Assembly (NCBI GenBank): GCA_002162685.1
Contig: MAAQ01000012.1
Span: 124,001-188,000 of the forward strand
DNA: 64,000 nt
Direction: 5' to 3'
Source: Flavobacteriales bacterium 33_180_T64
GTDB taxonomy: Bacteria > Bacteroidota > Bacteroidia > Flavobacteriales > Flavobacteriaceae
Part shown: positions 32,986 through 42,411 of the stretch, in pieces
How positions within the stretch are numbered: position 1 is the stretch's first letter
Layout: the number at the start of each line of letters is the position of its first letter
Notes under the pieces: model-generated
What the model was told of the DNA's origin: nothing
The model's database searches: none
What the model saw: only the letters and a program-made list of their open reading frames with translations
Made by a program: the position numbers and the translations under genes

Positions 32986-33828
32986 TTAAGCTTCAGGTTC
33001 ATTAACATCTTCAATATTTTGAACATTTTGAGCATGCTCTTGTTCAGCAATTAATTTTTTTTGGTAACGTCCTTGAACCACATCAACAATTACCAAAACA
33101 GCAAGTACAAAATAAAATGTCGTTTTACTCATAGGAACAATTTCATTTCCAAAAAGTTCTAAATGTGCTAGATGTCCACCTTCGGTTACTAACATAATTC
33201 CTACAATAAATAAGATAAATAACCCAAGAACTTCATACATTCTATTTTTTGCTAAGAAAGCCGAAATTTTATCTGCTAATACAAGCATAAACAATCCACT
33301 AGCAACAATGGCTATTGCCATAACAATAAAAGCTGTTGTTGAGTTTTCTATATCACTTGTTAGACCTATAGCTGCCAAAATAGAATCAAATGAAAACACT
33401 AAATTCATAATAACAATACTTGTAATCACAGCATTTGAAGATTTAGTTCGCTTTGCGCCAGCTTCAACATCATGATTTAAATCTTGAACAGCAATCATAT
33501 GCCATATTTCTTTAATCGCAGTATATATTATAAAACCACCTCCTGCTAGAACAATTAAACTATGTCCATTAAAAGCAAAATGCACAATATCTTTTATTTC
33601 TCCTGTTAAAAATGAAAATGGTTCTTGAAAAAAATCGATAATTGAAACCAAAACAAATAACAAAATAATTCTTAATACAATAGCTATTAATATACCTACT
33701 TTCCGAACTTTCTTTTGTTCTGAAAGTGGTGCTTTTTTTGATTCTAAAGAAATGTAAAGTAGATTGTCAAATCCTAAAACAGCTTGAAGCAATACAAGCA
33801 TTAATAATGTGAAAATAATTTCTAACAT
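32986..33828 (-). CDS. TerC family integral membrane protein
   Basis: 280 residues with about seven spans. The conserved acidic residues of TerC appear in GFDNLLYISL (first span) and VFSFDSILAAIGLTSD (fourth span), separated by a His/Asp-rich loop. TerC/Alx proteins are linked to manganese or other metal handling and to tellurite resistance. It lies between pssA and the LURP-like gene on the minus strand with short gaps, so an operon is likely. The C-terminal tail is acidic. Confidence 0.88.
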   Translation of the reverse strand: MLEIIFTLLMLVLLQAVLGFDNLLYISLESKKAPLSEQKKVRKVGILIAIVLRIILLFVLVSIIDFFQEPFSFLTGEIKDIVHFAFNGHSLIVLAGGGFIIYTAIKEIWHMIAVQDLNHDVEAGAKRTKSSNAVITSIVIMNLVFSFDSILAAIGLTSDIENSTTAFIVMAIAIVASGLFMLVLADKISAFLAKNRMYEVLGLFILFIVGIMLVTEGGHLAHLELFGNEIVPMSKTTFYFVLAVLVIVDVVQGRYQKKLIAEQEHAQNVQNIEDVNEPEA

Positions 33829-33837
33829 GAAAATACG

Positions 33838-34584
33838 TTATTTGGTCGTTAAATTATCAATTAGAGAAAGTATAATATATAATATGATAATTATTGGTAT
33901 TGCAATAAAGTGTAAAAGTGCTAATAATACTAGTGTAGAAATAATTAGAGTATATCTAAACTTATTATCTGCAAAACCAAAGTTTTTAAACTTTAAAGCA
34001 AATAATTTAATGTTTGAATTCAATAAATAACAACTCAACAATGTAAACCCAATTAAAAACCATTGGTTTAAAATTAGAGCCGTTACAAAACTGCTATTTT
34101 GAAATTCAATAATTAATGGTAATGACACTATAAGTAAAGTATTCGCAGGAGTTGGCAATCCTTTAAAATAGGTTTGCTGGTCTTCATCTATATTAAACTT
34201 AGCTAGCCTATAAGCAGATGCTAATGTGATAAATAAACCAATAAGTGCTATTGGCGGGATATAGAAATCAAATGAAGAATTCCATTCCTTTAGTGTAGAT
34301 ATTTGTGGCGAATTTCCACTAAATAATATCAATTTATACATAATAACCCCAGGAGCTAATCCACTAGTAACCATATCGGCAAGCGAATCTAACTGGACAC
34401 CTAGCTCACTTTGCACATTCAGTTTTCTTGCTAATAATCCATCAAAAAAATCAAAGAAAATACCAAGAAATACAAATACAGATGCAGCGATAAAATTGTT
34501 ATGTATTGCATAGATAACTGCAATACTTCCACAGAATAAATTAAGAAGCGTTATAAAATTTGGAATGTACTTTTTTATCGACAT
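33838..34584 (-). CDS. pssA: CDP-diacylglycerol-serine O-phosphatidyltransferase
   Basis: 248 residues with the complete CDP-alcohol phosphotransferase motif DG-x2-AR-x8-G-x3-D-x3-D from DGLLARKLNVQSEL through GVQLDSLAD (residues about 48-70). Eight spans follow the NFITLLNLFCGS start. It joins serine to CDP-diacylglycerol to make phosphatidylserine, the precursor of phosphatidylethanolamine. It is divergent from the PorV-like gene over 84 bp. Confidence 0.93.
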   Translation of the reverse strand: MSIKKYIPNFITLLNLFCGSIAVIYAIHNNFIAASVFVFLGIFFDFFDGLLARKLNVQSELGVQLDSLADMVTSGLAPGVIMYKLILFSGNSPQISTLKEWNSSFDFYIPPIALIGLFITLASAYRLAKFNIDEDQQTYFKGLPTPANTLLIVSLPLIIEFQNSSFVTALILNQWFLIGFTLLSCYLLNSNIKLFALKFKNFGFADNKFRYTLIISTLVLLALLHFIAIPIIIILYIILSLIDNLTTK

Positions 34585-34668
34585 GCATAAGGTTTGTGTA
34601 AAAATAACAAACTATTTACGACTATTCTAAAACAAGTACAATATCTGCGCTTATTTACAGTTTAATAG

Positions 34669-35772
34669 ATGAAAATATTGTGCATCTTTGTAAAAAAAAT
34701 TTTGCTGTTGAAAAAACTTATATTCATTGCCTCGACTTTGATTACATTTTTTTGCTCTTCTCAGACTAAATATTCTAATGAATTTTTAAATATTGGTGTG
34801 GATGCAGCTGCGCTAGGCATGGGAAACAGTGTTGTTTCGCATACAGCAGACGTTAACTCAGGCTATTGGAATCCTGCAGGTTTGGTAAATCTAGAAGACA
34901 ACCAATTAGCACTATTACATTCTAATTATTTTGCAAATATTGCTAGCTATAACTATATCGCATTTGCAAAACCACTTGACGACAAGAGTGCTATTGGAAT
35001 ATCACTTATACGATTTGGAGTTGATGATATTTTAGACACAACACAGTTAATTGATGATCAAGGGACTATAAATTACGATCGTATTAGTTTATTTTCTACC
35101 GCAGATTATGCGTTAACATTTTCTTATGCTAGAAAATTACCTCTTGATGGTTTAAGTTATGGTATAAACGCAAAAGTTGTTCGACGTATTATTGGTGATT
35201 TTGCAAATTCTTGGGGATTTGGTTTAGATGCTGGTATTCAGTTTGAAAGTAAAAACGACTGGAAATTTGGGATCATGGCAAGAGACATTACAACAACTTT
35301 TAATGCTTGGTCTTTTGATGATGATAAATTAGCAACCATACAAAATGCTATTGAAGGTCAAAATCAAACCGTACCTGAAAGTACAGAACTTACCATTCCA
35401 AAATTACAAATTGGAATGTCAAAAAAATTCATATTTCATTATGACTATTCGCTATTAACCTCTTTTGACCTTAACATAAGGTTTGAACAAAATAATGATA
35501 TTATATCAACATCTTTTGCTAGTGTAAATCCTGCTTTAGGTTTTGAGTTTGGATATACCGATCTTGTATTTTTAAGAGCTGGTCTTGGTAATTTTCAAAA
35601 TGAATTACAAATTGACAATTCTGAAGATTTGACATTCCAACCAAGCTTAGGCTTAGGGTTTAAATATAGAGGTATACAAATTGACTATGCTTTTACAGAT
35701 ATTGGAGATCAAAGTGCCGCATTATACTCCAATGTATTTTCATTAAAACTCGATTTTAGTATCTTTAGATAG
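34669..35772 (+). CDS. PorV/PorQ-family outer-membrane protein
   Basis: 367 residues (a TTG at 34708, giving MKKLIFIASTLIT, is an alternative start with a more normal signal peptide; a -7-like CATCTTTG lies 17 bp before it). The mature protein begins GVDAAALGMGNSVVSHTADVNSGYWNPAGL, the PorV/UPF0164 hallmark, and is a beta-barrel to the end. PorV shuttles T9SS cargo at the outer membrane; this may be a paralogue. It overlaps lnt by 1 bp. Confidence 0.85.
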   Translation: MKILCIFVKKILLLKKLIFIASTLITFFCSSQTKYSNEFLNIGVDAAALGMGNSVVSHTADVNSGYWNPAGLVNLEDNQLALLHSNYFANIASYNYIAFAKPLDDKSAIGISLIRFGVDDILDTTQLIDDQGTINYDRISLFSTADYALTFSYARKLPLDGLSYGINAKVVRRIIGDFANSWGFGLDAGIQFESKNDWKFGIMARDITTTFNAWSFDDDKLATIQNAIEGQNQTVPESTELTIPKLQIGMSKKFIFHYDYSLLTSFDLNIRFEQNNDIISTSFASVNPALGFEFGYTDLVFLRAGLGNFQNELQIDNSEDLTFQPSLGLGFKYRGIQIDYAFTDIGDQSAALYSNVFSLKLDFSIFR

Positions 35773-37364
35773 TGAACCGTACTTTACTCGCTTTAGTTTC
35801 AGGATTATTACTAGCTTTTGGATGGCCAACCTACGGGTTCCCTGCCTTATTATTTATTGGTTTTGTCCCCTTACTTCTCACCGAACAACAGATACGATTA
35901 TCTGACGAAAAAAGGAAAGGTTTAAAAATATTTGGCCTCTCTTACCTCACTTTTTTTATATGGAATATAACAACGACTAGTTGGTTAAGATATGCTGATT
36001 TATTTGGAGCAAGTTTTGCTGTTTTTGTCAACTCAGCATTAATGGCCGCTTTAATATTGTTTTATCATAAATATGCTAAACGCCAATCCCAAAATCGAGC
36101 TTTATTATTCTTAGTTACACTTTGGATTAGCTTTGAGAAATTACATTTAGAATGGGAGTTTTCTTGGCCTTGGTTAAACTTAGGAAATGGGTTTTCTGAA
36201 TATATAAGCTGGATTCAATGGTATGAATACACAGGTGCTTTTGGTGGCACATTATGGGTTTGGATTTTAAACGTGATTATTTTTAAAGGTGTATTATCTT
36301 ATCAAAAAGAACATTCTAAAACCGTTATAAAATCTTTACTATTGAAATGTGCTGGATTGGTTATTATTCCTATTCTTATTTCATTGGTAATTTATAAAAC
36401 CTATGTGCATGAAGGTGAAACCGTAAATGTGATTGCCTTACAGCCTAATATTGACCCGTATTCTGAAAAGTACAATATGACAAATATTAAGTTTTCAAAA
36501 TTGCTTTTTGAATTGTCTAATACTAAAATCTCAGATTCTACCGATTTTATAATTGCTCCTGAGACGTTTTTAGCGGAAAGCACACGTCTAAATCAGTTTG
36601 AAAGTTCGTTACTAAAAAGTCGCCTAAAACGCTATGTAAATCAACATCCTAAAGTAAATCTTTTAATAGGAATTTCGTTTATTGATGTGTTCAATGATCC
36701 AAAACGAATTAGGAAAGAAACGAACCAATACAGTGAGACACTTTGGTATGATGATTACAATTCGGCGATCTTAATAAACACATCCGATTCTATTGCACAG
36801 TATAACAAATCAAAATTGGTTGTTGGTATAGAGAATTTTCCATATCAAGATATTTTGAAACCTATTCTTGGTGATGCTATGATTGACCTTGGTGGTACAG
36901 TTGCTATGAAAACCACACAGGATTACAGAGGCGTATTCACATCGTCAAACTCAAAATTTAAAGCAGCTCCAATTATTTGTTATGAATCTGTGTATGGTGA
37001 ATTTGTTGCTGGTTATGTTAGAAATGATGCGAATTTTTTAGCGATTATCACTAATGATGCTTGGTGGAATGAAACCCAAGGCCATAAACAGCATTTGAGT
37101 TATGCAAAGCTACGTGCTATTGAAACGAGACGTGACATTGTAAGAAGTGCAAATACGGGTATTTCTGCAATTATAAATGCCAAGGGAGATATCACAAGTC
37201 GTCTTGAATATAATGAAAAAGGGGCTTTGTCTGGGCAGTTAAAAACAAACGAAAAAATAACATTTTATGTTATGGCGGGAGATTATATCGCACGAATTAG
37301 CTTCTTTATACTAATTTTCGTGTTCTTAATAGGCTTTTTCCGAAGACCAAAAGAAAAATTTTAA
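35772..37364 (+). CDS. lnt: Apolipoprotein N-acyltransferase
   Basis: 530 residues starting at GTG, which shares one base with the stop of the previous gene. The N-terminal half has about six spans; the nitrilase domain begins near VNVIALQPN. The catalytic triad is visible as E in IIAPETFLAES, K in YNKSKLVVG and C in PIICYESVYG. It transfers the third acyl chain to lipoproteins at the inner membrane. It converges with the polysaccharide locus, the stops being 8 bp apart. Confidence 0.95.
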   Translation: MNRTLLALVSGLLLAFGWPTYGFPALLFIGFVPLLLTEQQIRLSDEKRKGLKIFGLSYLTFFIWNITTTSWLRYADLFGASFAVFVNSALMAALILFYHKYAKRQSQNRALLFLVTLWISFEKLHLEWEFSWPWLNLGNGFSEYISWIQWYEYTGAFGGTLWVWILNVIIFKGVLSYQKEHSKTVIKSLLLKCAGLVIIPILISLVIYKTYVHEGETVNVIALQPNIDPYSEKYNMTNIKFSKLLFELSNTKISDSTDFIIAPETFLAESTRLNQFESSLLKSRLKRYVNQHPKVNLLIGISFIDVFNDPKRIRKETNQYSETLWYDDYNSAILINTSDSIAQYNKSKLVVGIENFPYQDILKPILGDAMIDLGGTVAMKTTQDYRGVFTSSNSKFKAAPIICYESVYGEFVAGYVRNDANFLAIITNDAWWNETQGHKQHLSYAKLRAIETRRDIVRSANTGISAIINAKGDITSRLEYNEKGALSGQLKTNEKITFYVMAGDYIARISFFILIFVFLIGFFRRPKEKF

Positions 37365-37372
37365 TTTAAATT

Positions 37373-38767
37373 TTACTGTCCTCTATAATAGAGTATTGTA
37401 CTTAACGTTTTTACAACAATATTTAAATCTAAAAACACACTTCTGTGTTTAATATAATATAAGTCGTACTGAAGTTTTGTTAAGCTATCATCTACAGAAG
37501 ACCCATAACGTGTATTAACTTGTGCCCAACCTGTAAGACCAGGTTTTACAATATGCCTTGTTTCATAAAATGGAATAATTCTAGAAAGTTCATTTACAAA
37601 AAATGGACGTTCTGGTCTCGGACCAATAATACTCATATTACCTTTAAGGACATTAATAAACTGTGGAAACTCATCTAGTCGAGAACGCCTTAAAAACACA
37701 CCAAACTTAGTAACTCTAACATCGTTTTTTTGAGCCCATTTCACACCACCTGCTTCAGCATTTACAATCATGCTTCTAAGCTTAACAATTTGAAAAAGAT
37801 TTCCGTTTTGACCAACGCGTTCTTGAAAATAAAATAAAGGACCTCTATTGGCTATTAAATTTCCTAAAAACACAAATGGAAGAATGCATAGTCCTATAAT
37901 TATACCAATAATAGACAGTAAAATATCAAATGCTCTTTGAAAAGTAAGATATAGTGTATTTTGATTACTTCTACTAAAAGGGAAATATTTATAAAAATCT
38001 TTCCCTACAAACTGAATTGGTACACGATAGGTAATTTCTTCAAAAACTTGAGTATACTCTCTAATAATAAATCCTTGATCTAATAAGGTAATTAAATTGT
38101 GATAAATCTCTGAAGTAATAGTTTCAGAGTTATGAGTAGCAACTAAAATTTCTGATATCTTTTCTGTTCTAATCACATCCATTAATTCTTCTGGCTGAAA
38201 CTCTCTTAATCCTTTAAATTTTATTTGCGATTCTGTTTCTAACTCACAATTAATAAAACCCACAATTTTATAATTTGGATCCGTCTGGTTTAGAGGTTTA
38301 ATAACACTTTCTATATTAGAAATTTCACCTACTAAGAGTACTTTTTTATAAAACCTTGGAGCAGATACAAATGCTACATAAGCCCATCTCCAAATAAAAA
38401 TCATTGTAATAATTATAAGGTAAAAATAAAATATTTGAAGTCTTTGTTCAGGAAGAAATGGTGTTAAAACAGGAGTTAATAAGTAGAACAACACCGTTGT
38501 TGATGCTGTTAAAACGATGTTTCTAAATGTAACATCTAACTTACTAGATTTTTGTAGATCATATATTTCAAATATGGTTCCAAAAACGGTGATATAAATA
38601 GCGAGAACAATAATCGCAACGATATTATCCTTTTCAATTGTTAAATAGTTGTAATCAAAGGAGTTTTGCAAAAAATACAGACCTAATATTATCATAAGGA
38701 GGTCTAAAATTCGCAATAATACTTTGCGTTCAGAAATCTCAAAATGTATATCTTTTTTTCTACTCAT
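37373..38767 (-). CDS. Polyprenyl glycosylphosphotransferase (initiating sugar transferase)
   Basis: 464 residues: five N-terminal spans, a nucleotide-binding-like middle (KKVLLVGEISNIESVIKPL), one further span near 280, and the bacterial sugar transferase domain (about 270-460) with KLRSM, FLRRSRLDEFPQFINVLKGNMSIIGPRPERP and GLTGWAQV. It attaches the first sugar phosphate to undecaprenyl phosphate and starts the glycan. It is the last gene of the long minus-strand locus. It is of the WbaP/WcaJ type; which sugar is used cannot be told. Confidence 0.92.
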   Translation of the reverse strand: MSRKKDIHFEISERKVLLRILDLLMIILGLYFLQNSFDYNYLTIEKDNIVAIIVLAIYITVFGTIFEIYDLQKSSKLDVTFRNIVLTASTTVLFYLLTPVLTPFLPEQRLQIFYFYLIIITMIFIWRWAYVAFVSAPRFYKKVLLVGEISNIESVIKPLNQTDPNYKIVGFINCELETESQIKFKGLREFQPEELMDVIRTEKISEILVATHNSETITSEIYHNLITLLDQGFIIREYTQVFEEITYRVPIQFVGKDFYKYFPFSRSNQNTLYLTFQRAFDILLSIIGIIIGLCILPFVFLGNLIANRGPLFYFQERVGQNGNLFQIVKLRSMIVNAEAGGVKWAQKNDVRVTKFGVFLRRSRLDEFPQFINVLKGNMSIIGPRPERPFFVNELSRIIPFYETRHIVKPGLTGWAQVNTRYGSSVDDSLTKLQYDLYYIKHRSVFLDLNIVVKTLSTILYYRGQ

Positions 38768-38812
38768 TATTTTTAGGTAATCTCATGTAAATATAACAAG
38801 TTAAAGTATCTT

Positions 38813-39844
38813 TTAACAAAAATCTTTCTCTAAGATATTAGACCATTGTTTTTTTATATTTACCCAGTCATATTGTTCTGCCTGAATTCTAGCATTTTGT
38901 ATTAAAATAGTTCTATTCTGTTTATTAGTCATAAGGTCCAATATAGCTTTGGTCATTTCGTTAACACTATCAGGATTTACTAAAAGCCCTGTAGTATTAT
39001 GATGAATAAGAAATGGAATACCGCCTACATTTGTAGACACGACTGGTAAGCCTAAAGCCATTGCTTCAATAACACTAACTGGCATATTATCAAAATTGGT
39101 TGTATTAATAAAGACATTATACGTCTTAGAAAGTTCTATCCATTCCTTTTTACCAAGTTTCCCTGTAAACTTTACATTCAACTTTAGCTCTTTAACTAAC
39201 GCTTTTACGTCTTTTAATGTGCCATCACTATCTGGACCAATCATACATAACTCAGCATTAGGGTATGTTTGCTTTATAGCATTAAAAGCCTTCACTGCTA
39301 GCTTAGGGTTATAAATTTTAGAAAAAGAACGAACCCATAATAACTTGGGCGAATCATATACTTTATTTAAAAAGGGATAATTTATAACCTCTAAGGCATT
39401 AGATATATGAACCACATTTTTATAATTAAATGTTTCAAATGCGTTTTTGAGATATAGCGATGGAGCCACACTACATTTTGCATTTTCAAACAATAACTGA
39501 CTCATTTTGGGGTTTCTTTTTAATCTTTTAGGCAGATTTCCACCATGTAAAATAGGTATATAAGGCAACTTAAGAGCGCTACATAGTTGACTCACAATTA
39601 ATGCATAATAAAAATTTTGAGTACTGTAAGTATCAATTAAAACCAAATCTATTTGTTTTGATAATGTTAGACATGACTTAACCATATCAAACAGTCTCAA
39701 CACTTTATTAGATTTAGAAGATGCATAAAACATTTTATACCCTTCTTTTTCTAATAAAGGTCCTAGAGTTTGAATTCCTGATAAATTAGACTTCTTACTC
39801 TTTAAGTTGTTTCCTATGTATAGGATTTTTTTCATTAATAACAT
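38813..39844 (-). CDS. Glycosyltransferase family 4
   Basis: 343 residues with a GT-B fold. The C-terminal donor-binding half shows PKLLWVRSFSKIYNPKLAVKAF, KFTGKLGKKEWIELSKTYNVFINTT and PVSVIEAMALGLPVVSTNVGGIPFLI, including the E-x7-E-type motif of retaining GT4 enzymes. An ATG at 39844 or 39835 can start it, both inside the end of the upstream ligase gene, an overlap of about 40-50 bp. The sugar and linkage are unknown. Confidence 0.88.
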   Translation of the reverse strand: MLLMKKILYIGNNLKSKKSNLSGIQTLGPLLEKEGYKMFYASSKSNKVLRLFDMVKSCLTLSKQIDLVLIDTYSTQNFYYALIVSQLCSALKLPYIPILHGGNLPKRLKRNPKMSQLLFENAKCSVAPSLYLKNAFETFNYKNVVHISNALEVINYPFLNKVYDSPKLLWVRSFSKIYNPKLAVKAFNAIKQTYPNAELCMIGPDSDGTLKDVKALVKELKLNVKFTGKLGKKEWIELSKTYNVFINTTNFDNMPVSVIEAMALGLPVVSTNVGGIPFLIHHNTTGLLVNPDSVNEMTKAILDLMTNKQNRTILIQNARIQAEQYDWVNIKKQWSNILEKDFC

Positions 39845-41150
39845 TTAAAAGTGCTAACGCATAAATAAAAGCTGGAGCAGCAATTCGCATTGAGGAGTGA
39901 TTAATAGTTGCAAACCAAAAACATAAAAATGCATAGAAATAATAGTTTCCTTTATAATGAGACCTAAACCCTAATGGTTTAATCATCAATATGACTAATA
40001 TCATTACGCCTAACATACCATGTTCTGCTAAAATCCTACTAACTTCACTATGCGAAGTTACACCTTGACCATCTACTTCAATACGTTGATCTTTAGCCCT
40101 ACTAGATCCAATACCTAAAAACGGATTAGATATAAAGCCGTCTAATTCTTTTTTAAACAATTCACCACGTCCAGTAGTAACATCTTCTTTTTCACGACCT
40201 AAATGATCTTTATTCGTATATCTTAAATCTATATACCCATCTGTTTGATTAGAGCTAACCACCCAAATAGCTGCCATGGCGATACAAAAGACACTAAACA
40301 CCACAATTATATTATTTTTTTGTCTTGATGAAACTGTAAAATAATAAACAACTAAGAATGCCATAATGGATAGTATTGCTGTTAAAACGCCACCTCTACT
40401 AAATGTTACTATGGCACGAAAAGCAATTGCTGAAAAGAGAATAACATTAAATATTTTTATCCGTAATGATGGAGAACTTGTAAATAAACGTACTGCGAAA
40501 ACAAACATTCCTAACCCTAAAATAGTAGCTACCTGGTTAGCTCCCCAACCACCCGAAGTTGCACGATTTGAAGCTGTTCCAGAAAGCACATCTCTAACGG
40601 TTGGATTATAAAAATAAATATAAACTGTATTTGCTACTATTGGCAAAGCCATATAAAAAAGGAGCTTATTGAGCTGCTTTATTGTTACCTTTTTCTCAAA
40701 AAAATACAAAGCACAAAATCCTAAACATACAGGACCACTTAATACAAAAGCAATATTTGTTCTGAAATTAGCATCAAAACTTAAAGTTGTTGACGCAACA
40801 AAAATGGATGGAACTAGCAACATTAAATACAAAAAATAAGGGTAAGCTCTTCCAGATAAACCTTTATAAAACATTCCCATGGCGACAAAAAGAATGACTA
40901 AATATTTTACAGCTTCATACGCAATTGCGCCTTTTGTCATTCTTAATAAAACCTCAGCTCCAACAAAATAAGCACAAGCGGTAAGTATTTCAATCGTTTT
41001 TTGATTGTTAGCAGCAAATACAATGCGGTATAAAAAATAAATTAAAGCAACAAAAAAATAAACCTTGGATAGCGATTCATTAAAATAAATAAGCATTCCA
41101 ATAAGCATGTGAAGTATAATGACACTTATGTATGAAGTATTCGTTTTCAA
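39795..41150 (-). CDS. O-antigen ligase/polymerase (Wzy/WaaL) family membrane protein
   Basis: 451 residues with about ten to twelve spans. The long periplasmic loop carries TFSRGG before it and GRGELFKKELDGFISNPFLGIGSSR within it, then SHSEVSRILAEHGMLGVM, the Wzy_C/O-antigen ligase pattern with conserved Arg and His. It joins or polymerises lipid-linked glycan units. With an ABC exporter at the other end of the locus, a ligase role is somewhat more likely than a polymerase, though this cannot be decided. Confidence 0.85.
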   Translation of the reverse strand: MKTNTSYISVIILHMLIGMLIYFNESLSKVYFFVALIYFLYRIVFAANNQKTIEILTACAYFVGAEVLLRMTKGAIAYEAVKYLVILFVAMGMFYKGLSGRAYPYFLYLMLLVPSIFVASTTLSFDANFRTNIAFVLSGPVCLGFCALYFFEKKVTIKQLNKLLFYMALPIVANTVYIYFYNPTVRDVLSGTASNRATSGGWGANQVATILGLGMFVFAVRLFTSSPSLRIKIFNVILFSAIAFRAIVTFSRGGVLTAILSIMAFLVVYYFTVSSRQKNNIIVVFSVFCIAMAAIWVVSSNQTDGYIDLRYTNKDHLGREKEDVTTGRGELFKKELDGFISNPFLGIGSSRAKDQRIEVDGQGVTSHSEVSRILAEHGMLGVMILVILMIKPLGFRSHYKGNYYFYAFLCFWFATINHSSMRIAAPAFIYALALLNVINEKNPIHRKQLKE

Positions 41151-41240
41151 TGTTACTTTAAATAATGCTTATCTTTTTATTATTATTATTATTAGAAATA
41201 TCCTACTAAGAATATTGTAATAAAAAGAAAACTAATTGTG

Positions 41241-42053
41241 CTACGAAAATATCTTTTTATAATCATCTAAAGGAAATTTATAGTAATAACTTTTAGAAAT
41301 AGTATATAAAACAAAATGAATCATAAAAATAGGTATCAGTGGCCTAGAAAATTTTAAAAAAGAATCATACGTTTTATTTGAGTAATTGCAAATCAAAAAA
41401 GGAATAGTATCTGGATTTAAATAATTTTTCTCAACACTTGCCTTATTAGGCGTTTTATTATTATTAAATGCCTTATAGTGAACATTTTTATTCTCTCTTA
41501 ATAATTGGTAGAGTTCTATAACAGACAGAGGAATTTGTTGATCTTCATAAAAAAACATTGTACAGTAAGAAACATCAATCAAAATCCATTTACCAAGTTC
41601 TTTACAATACACTTCATTAAATGAATGCCCTCCATATTCCCTATTAAAAGGGGCTCTTGTTACTCCCCATTCTCTAACTTTTATATCATTTATAACACAA
41701 AAATTATTAAAAATCTGAACCATATCACTACAGACACCTCCTTTACCTTCAAGCATAATTTTAAGCGCCTCGTCAGATGGCACACTTAATCCAGGTCCTC
41801 CTTTTATATTATTCAGAAGCCATGAGCTTATTTTTTTAACCAGATCTAAATCTGAACTTGGTTTTTCATCCTTGAAAATAGTTATATTAACCTTATGAAA
41901 ATACTCAGGAATATCAGTTTTATTATTCACATAATTATAAGTAAAATCTTTTATTTCGCTTATGTTTGAATTTTTTGATAATAGTCTAAACCTTGTTAAA
42001 TACAAGAAAGGGTGACGTTTGAAGGTCCAAAGTATTTTTTTTAAATTCATCAA
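41241..42053 (-). CDS. Transglutaminase-like cysteine protease-fold protein
   Basis: 270 residues. The catalytic triad is visible: Cys in KGGVCSDMVQIF, His in YGGHSFNEVY and Asp in WILIDVSYC. The GxCxD and GHxFNE patterns fit the transglutaminase-like superfamily. No signal peptide is clear; a hydrophobic stretch lies near the C-terminus (LIPIFMIHFVLYTI). Its substrate is unknown. It lies inside the glycan locus after a 358-bp gap and before the ligase. Confidence 0.8.
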   Translation of the reverse strand: MMNLKKILWTFKRHPFLYLTRFRLLSKNSNISEIKDFTYNYVNNKTDIPEYFHKVNITIFKDEKPSSDLDLVKKISSWLLNNIKGGPGLSVPSDEALKIMLEGKGGVCSDMVQIFNNFCVINDIKVREWGVTRAPFNREYGGHSFNEVYCKELGKWILIDVSYCTMFFYEDQQIPLSVIELYQLLRENKNVHYKAFNNNKTPNKASVEKNYLNPDTIPFLICNYSNKTYDSFLKFSRPLIPIFMIHFVLYTISKSYYYKFPLDDYKKIFS

Positions 42054-42411
42054 TAATAATTAGATCAATAGCAAAGGCTAAAATAGAATTTTTTTTTTAG
42101 TTACACCTAATAAATCAGCACTTTACAAAAATTTAATAATGAATTAAAGTTTTTTTTTAGTGAAAAATTTTCGGTTTACTTTTCTTAAACGACATTCAAT
42201 TCCACTCTAAGTCAATTAAGTTTGGTGAAGTTAAAACTTTTGCTAATGTCATCACTTAAAAAATCATGAATTTAAAATGTGAATTTTCATAAATCAAACA
42301 AGCATATTGCTTTACATACAATAGTTTTCAATTAAAACATCTCAATTATTTTACTCAAAAGAAGCGTCCAATAAAACCATATAAATTTTTAGTCAATTCT
42401 AAATAAAAGAG
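42054..42411. other. AT-rich gap within the polysaccharide locus
   Basis: No supportable open frame, RNA gene, palindrome or terminator was found. Two TTTTTTTTTAGT-like runs occur near 42092 and 42150. No exact minus-strand -7 box (CAAAnnTA on the plus strand) was seen. It may hold a weak promoter for the transglutaminase and ligase unit, or be eroded sequence. Confidence 0.4.

Noticed and set aside
41170-41195. Run of TTA/ATT triplets upstream of the ligase gene end
   Set aside because: A short simple repeat in an AT-rich gap, too short and imperfect to propose phase variation.
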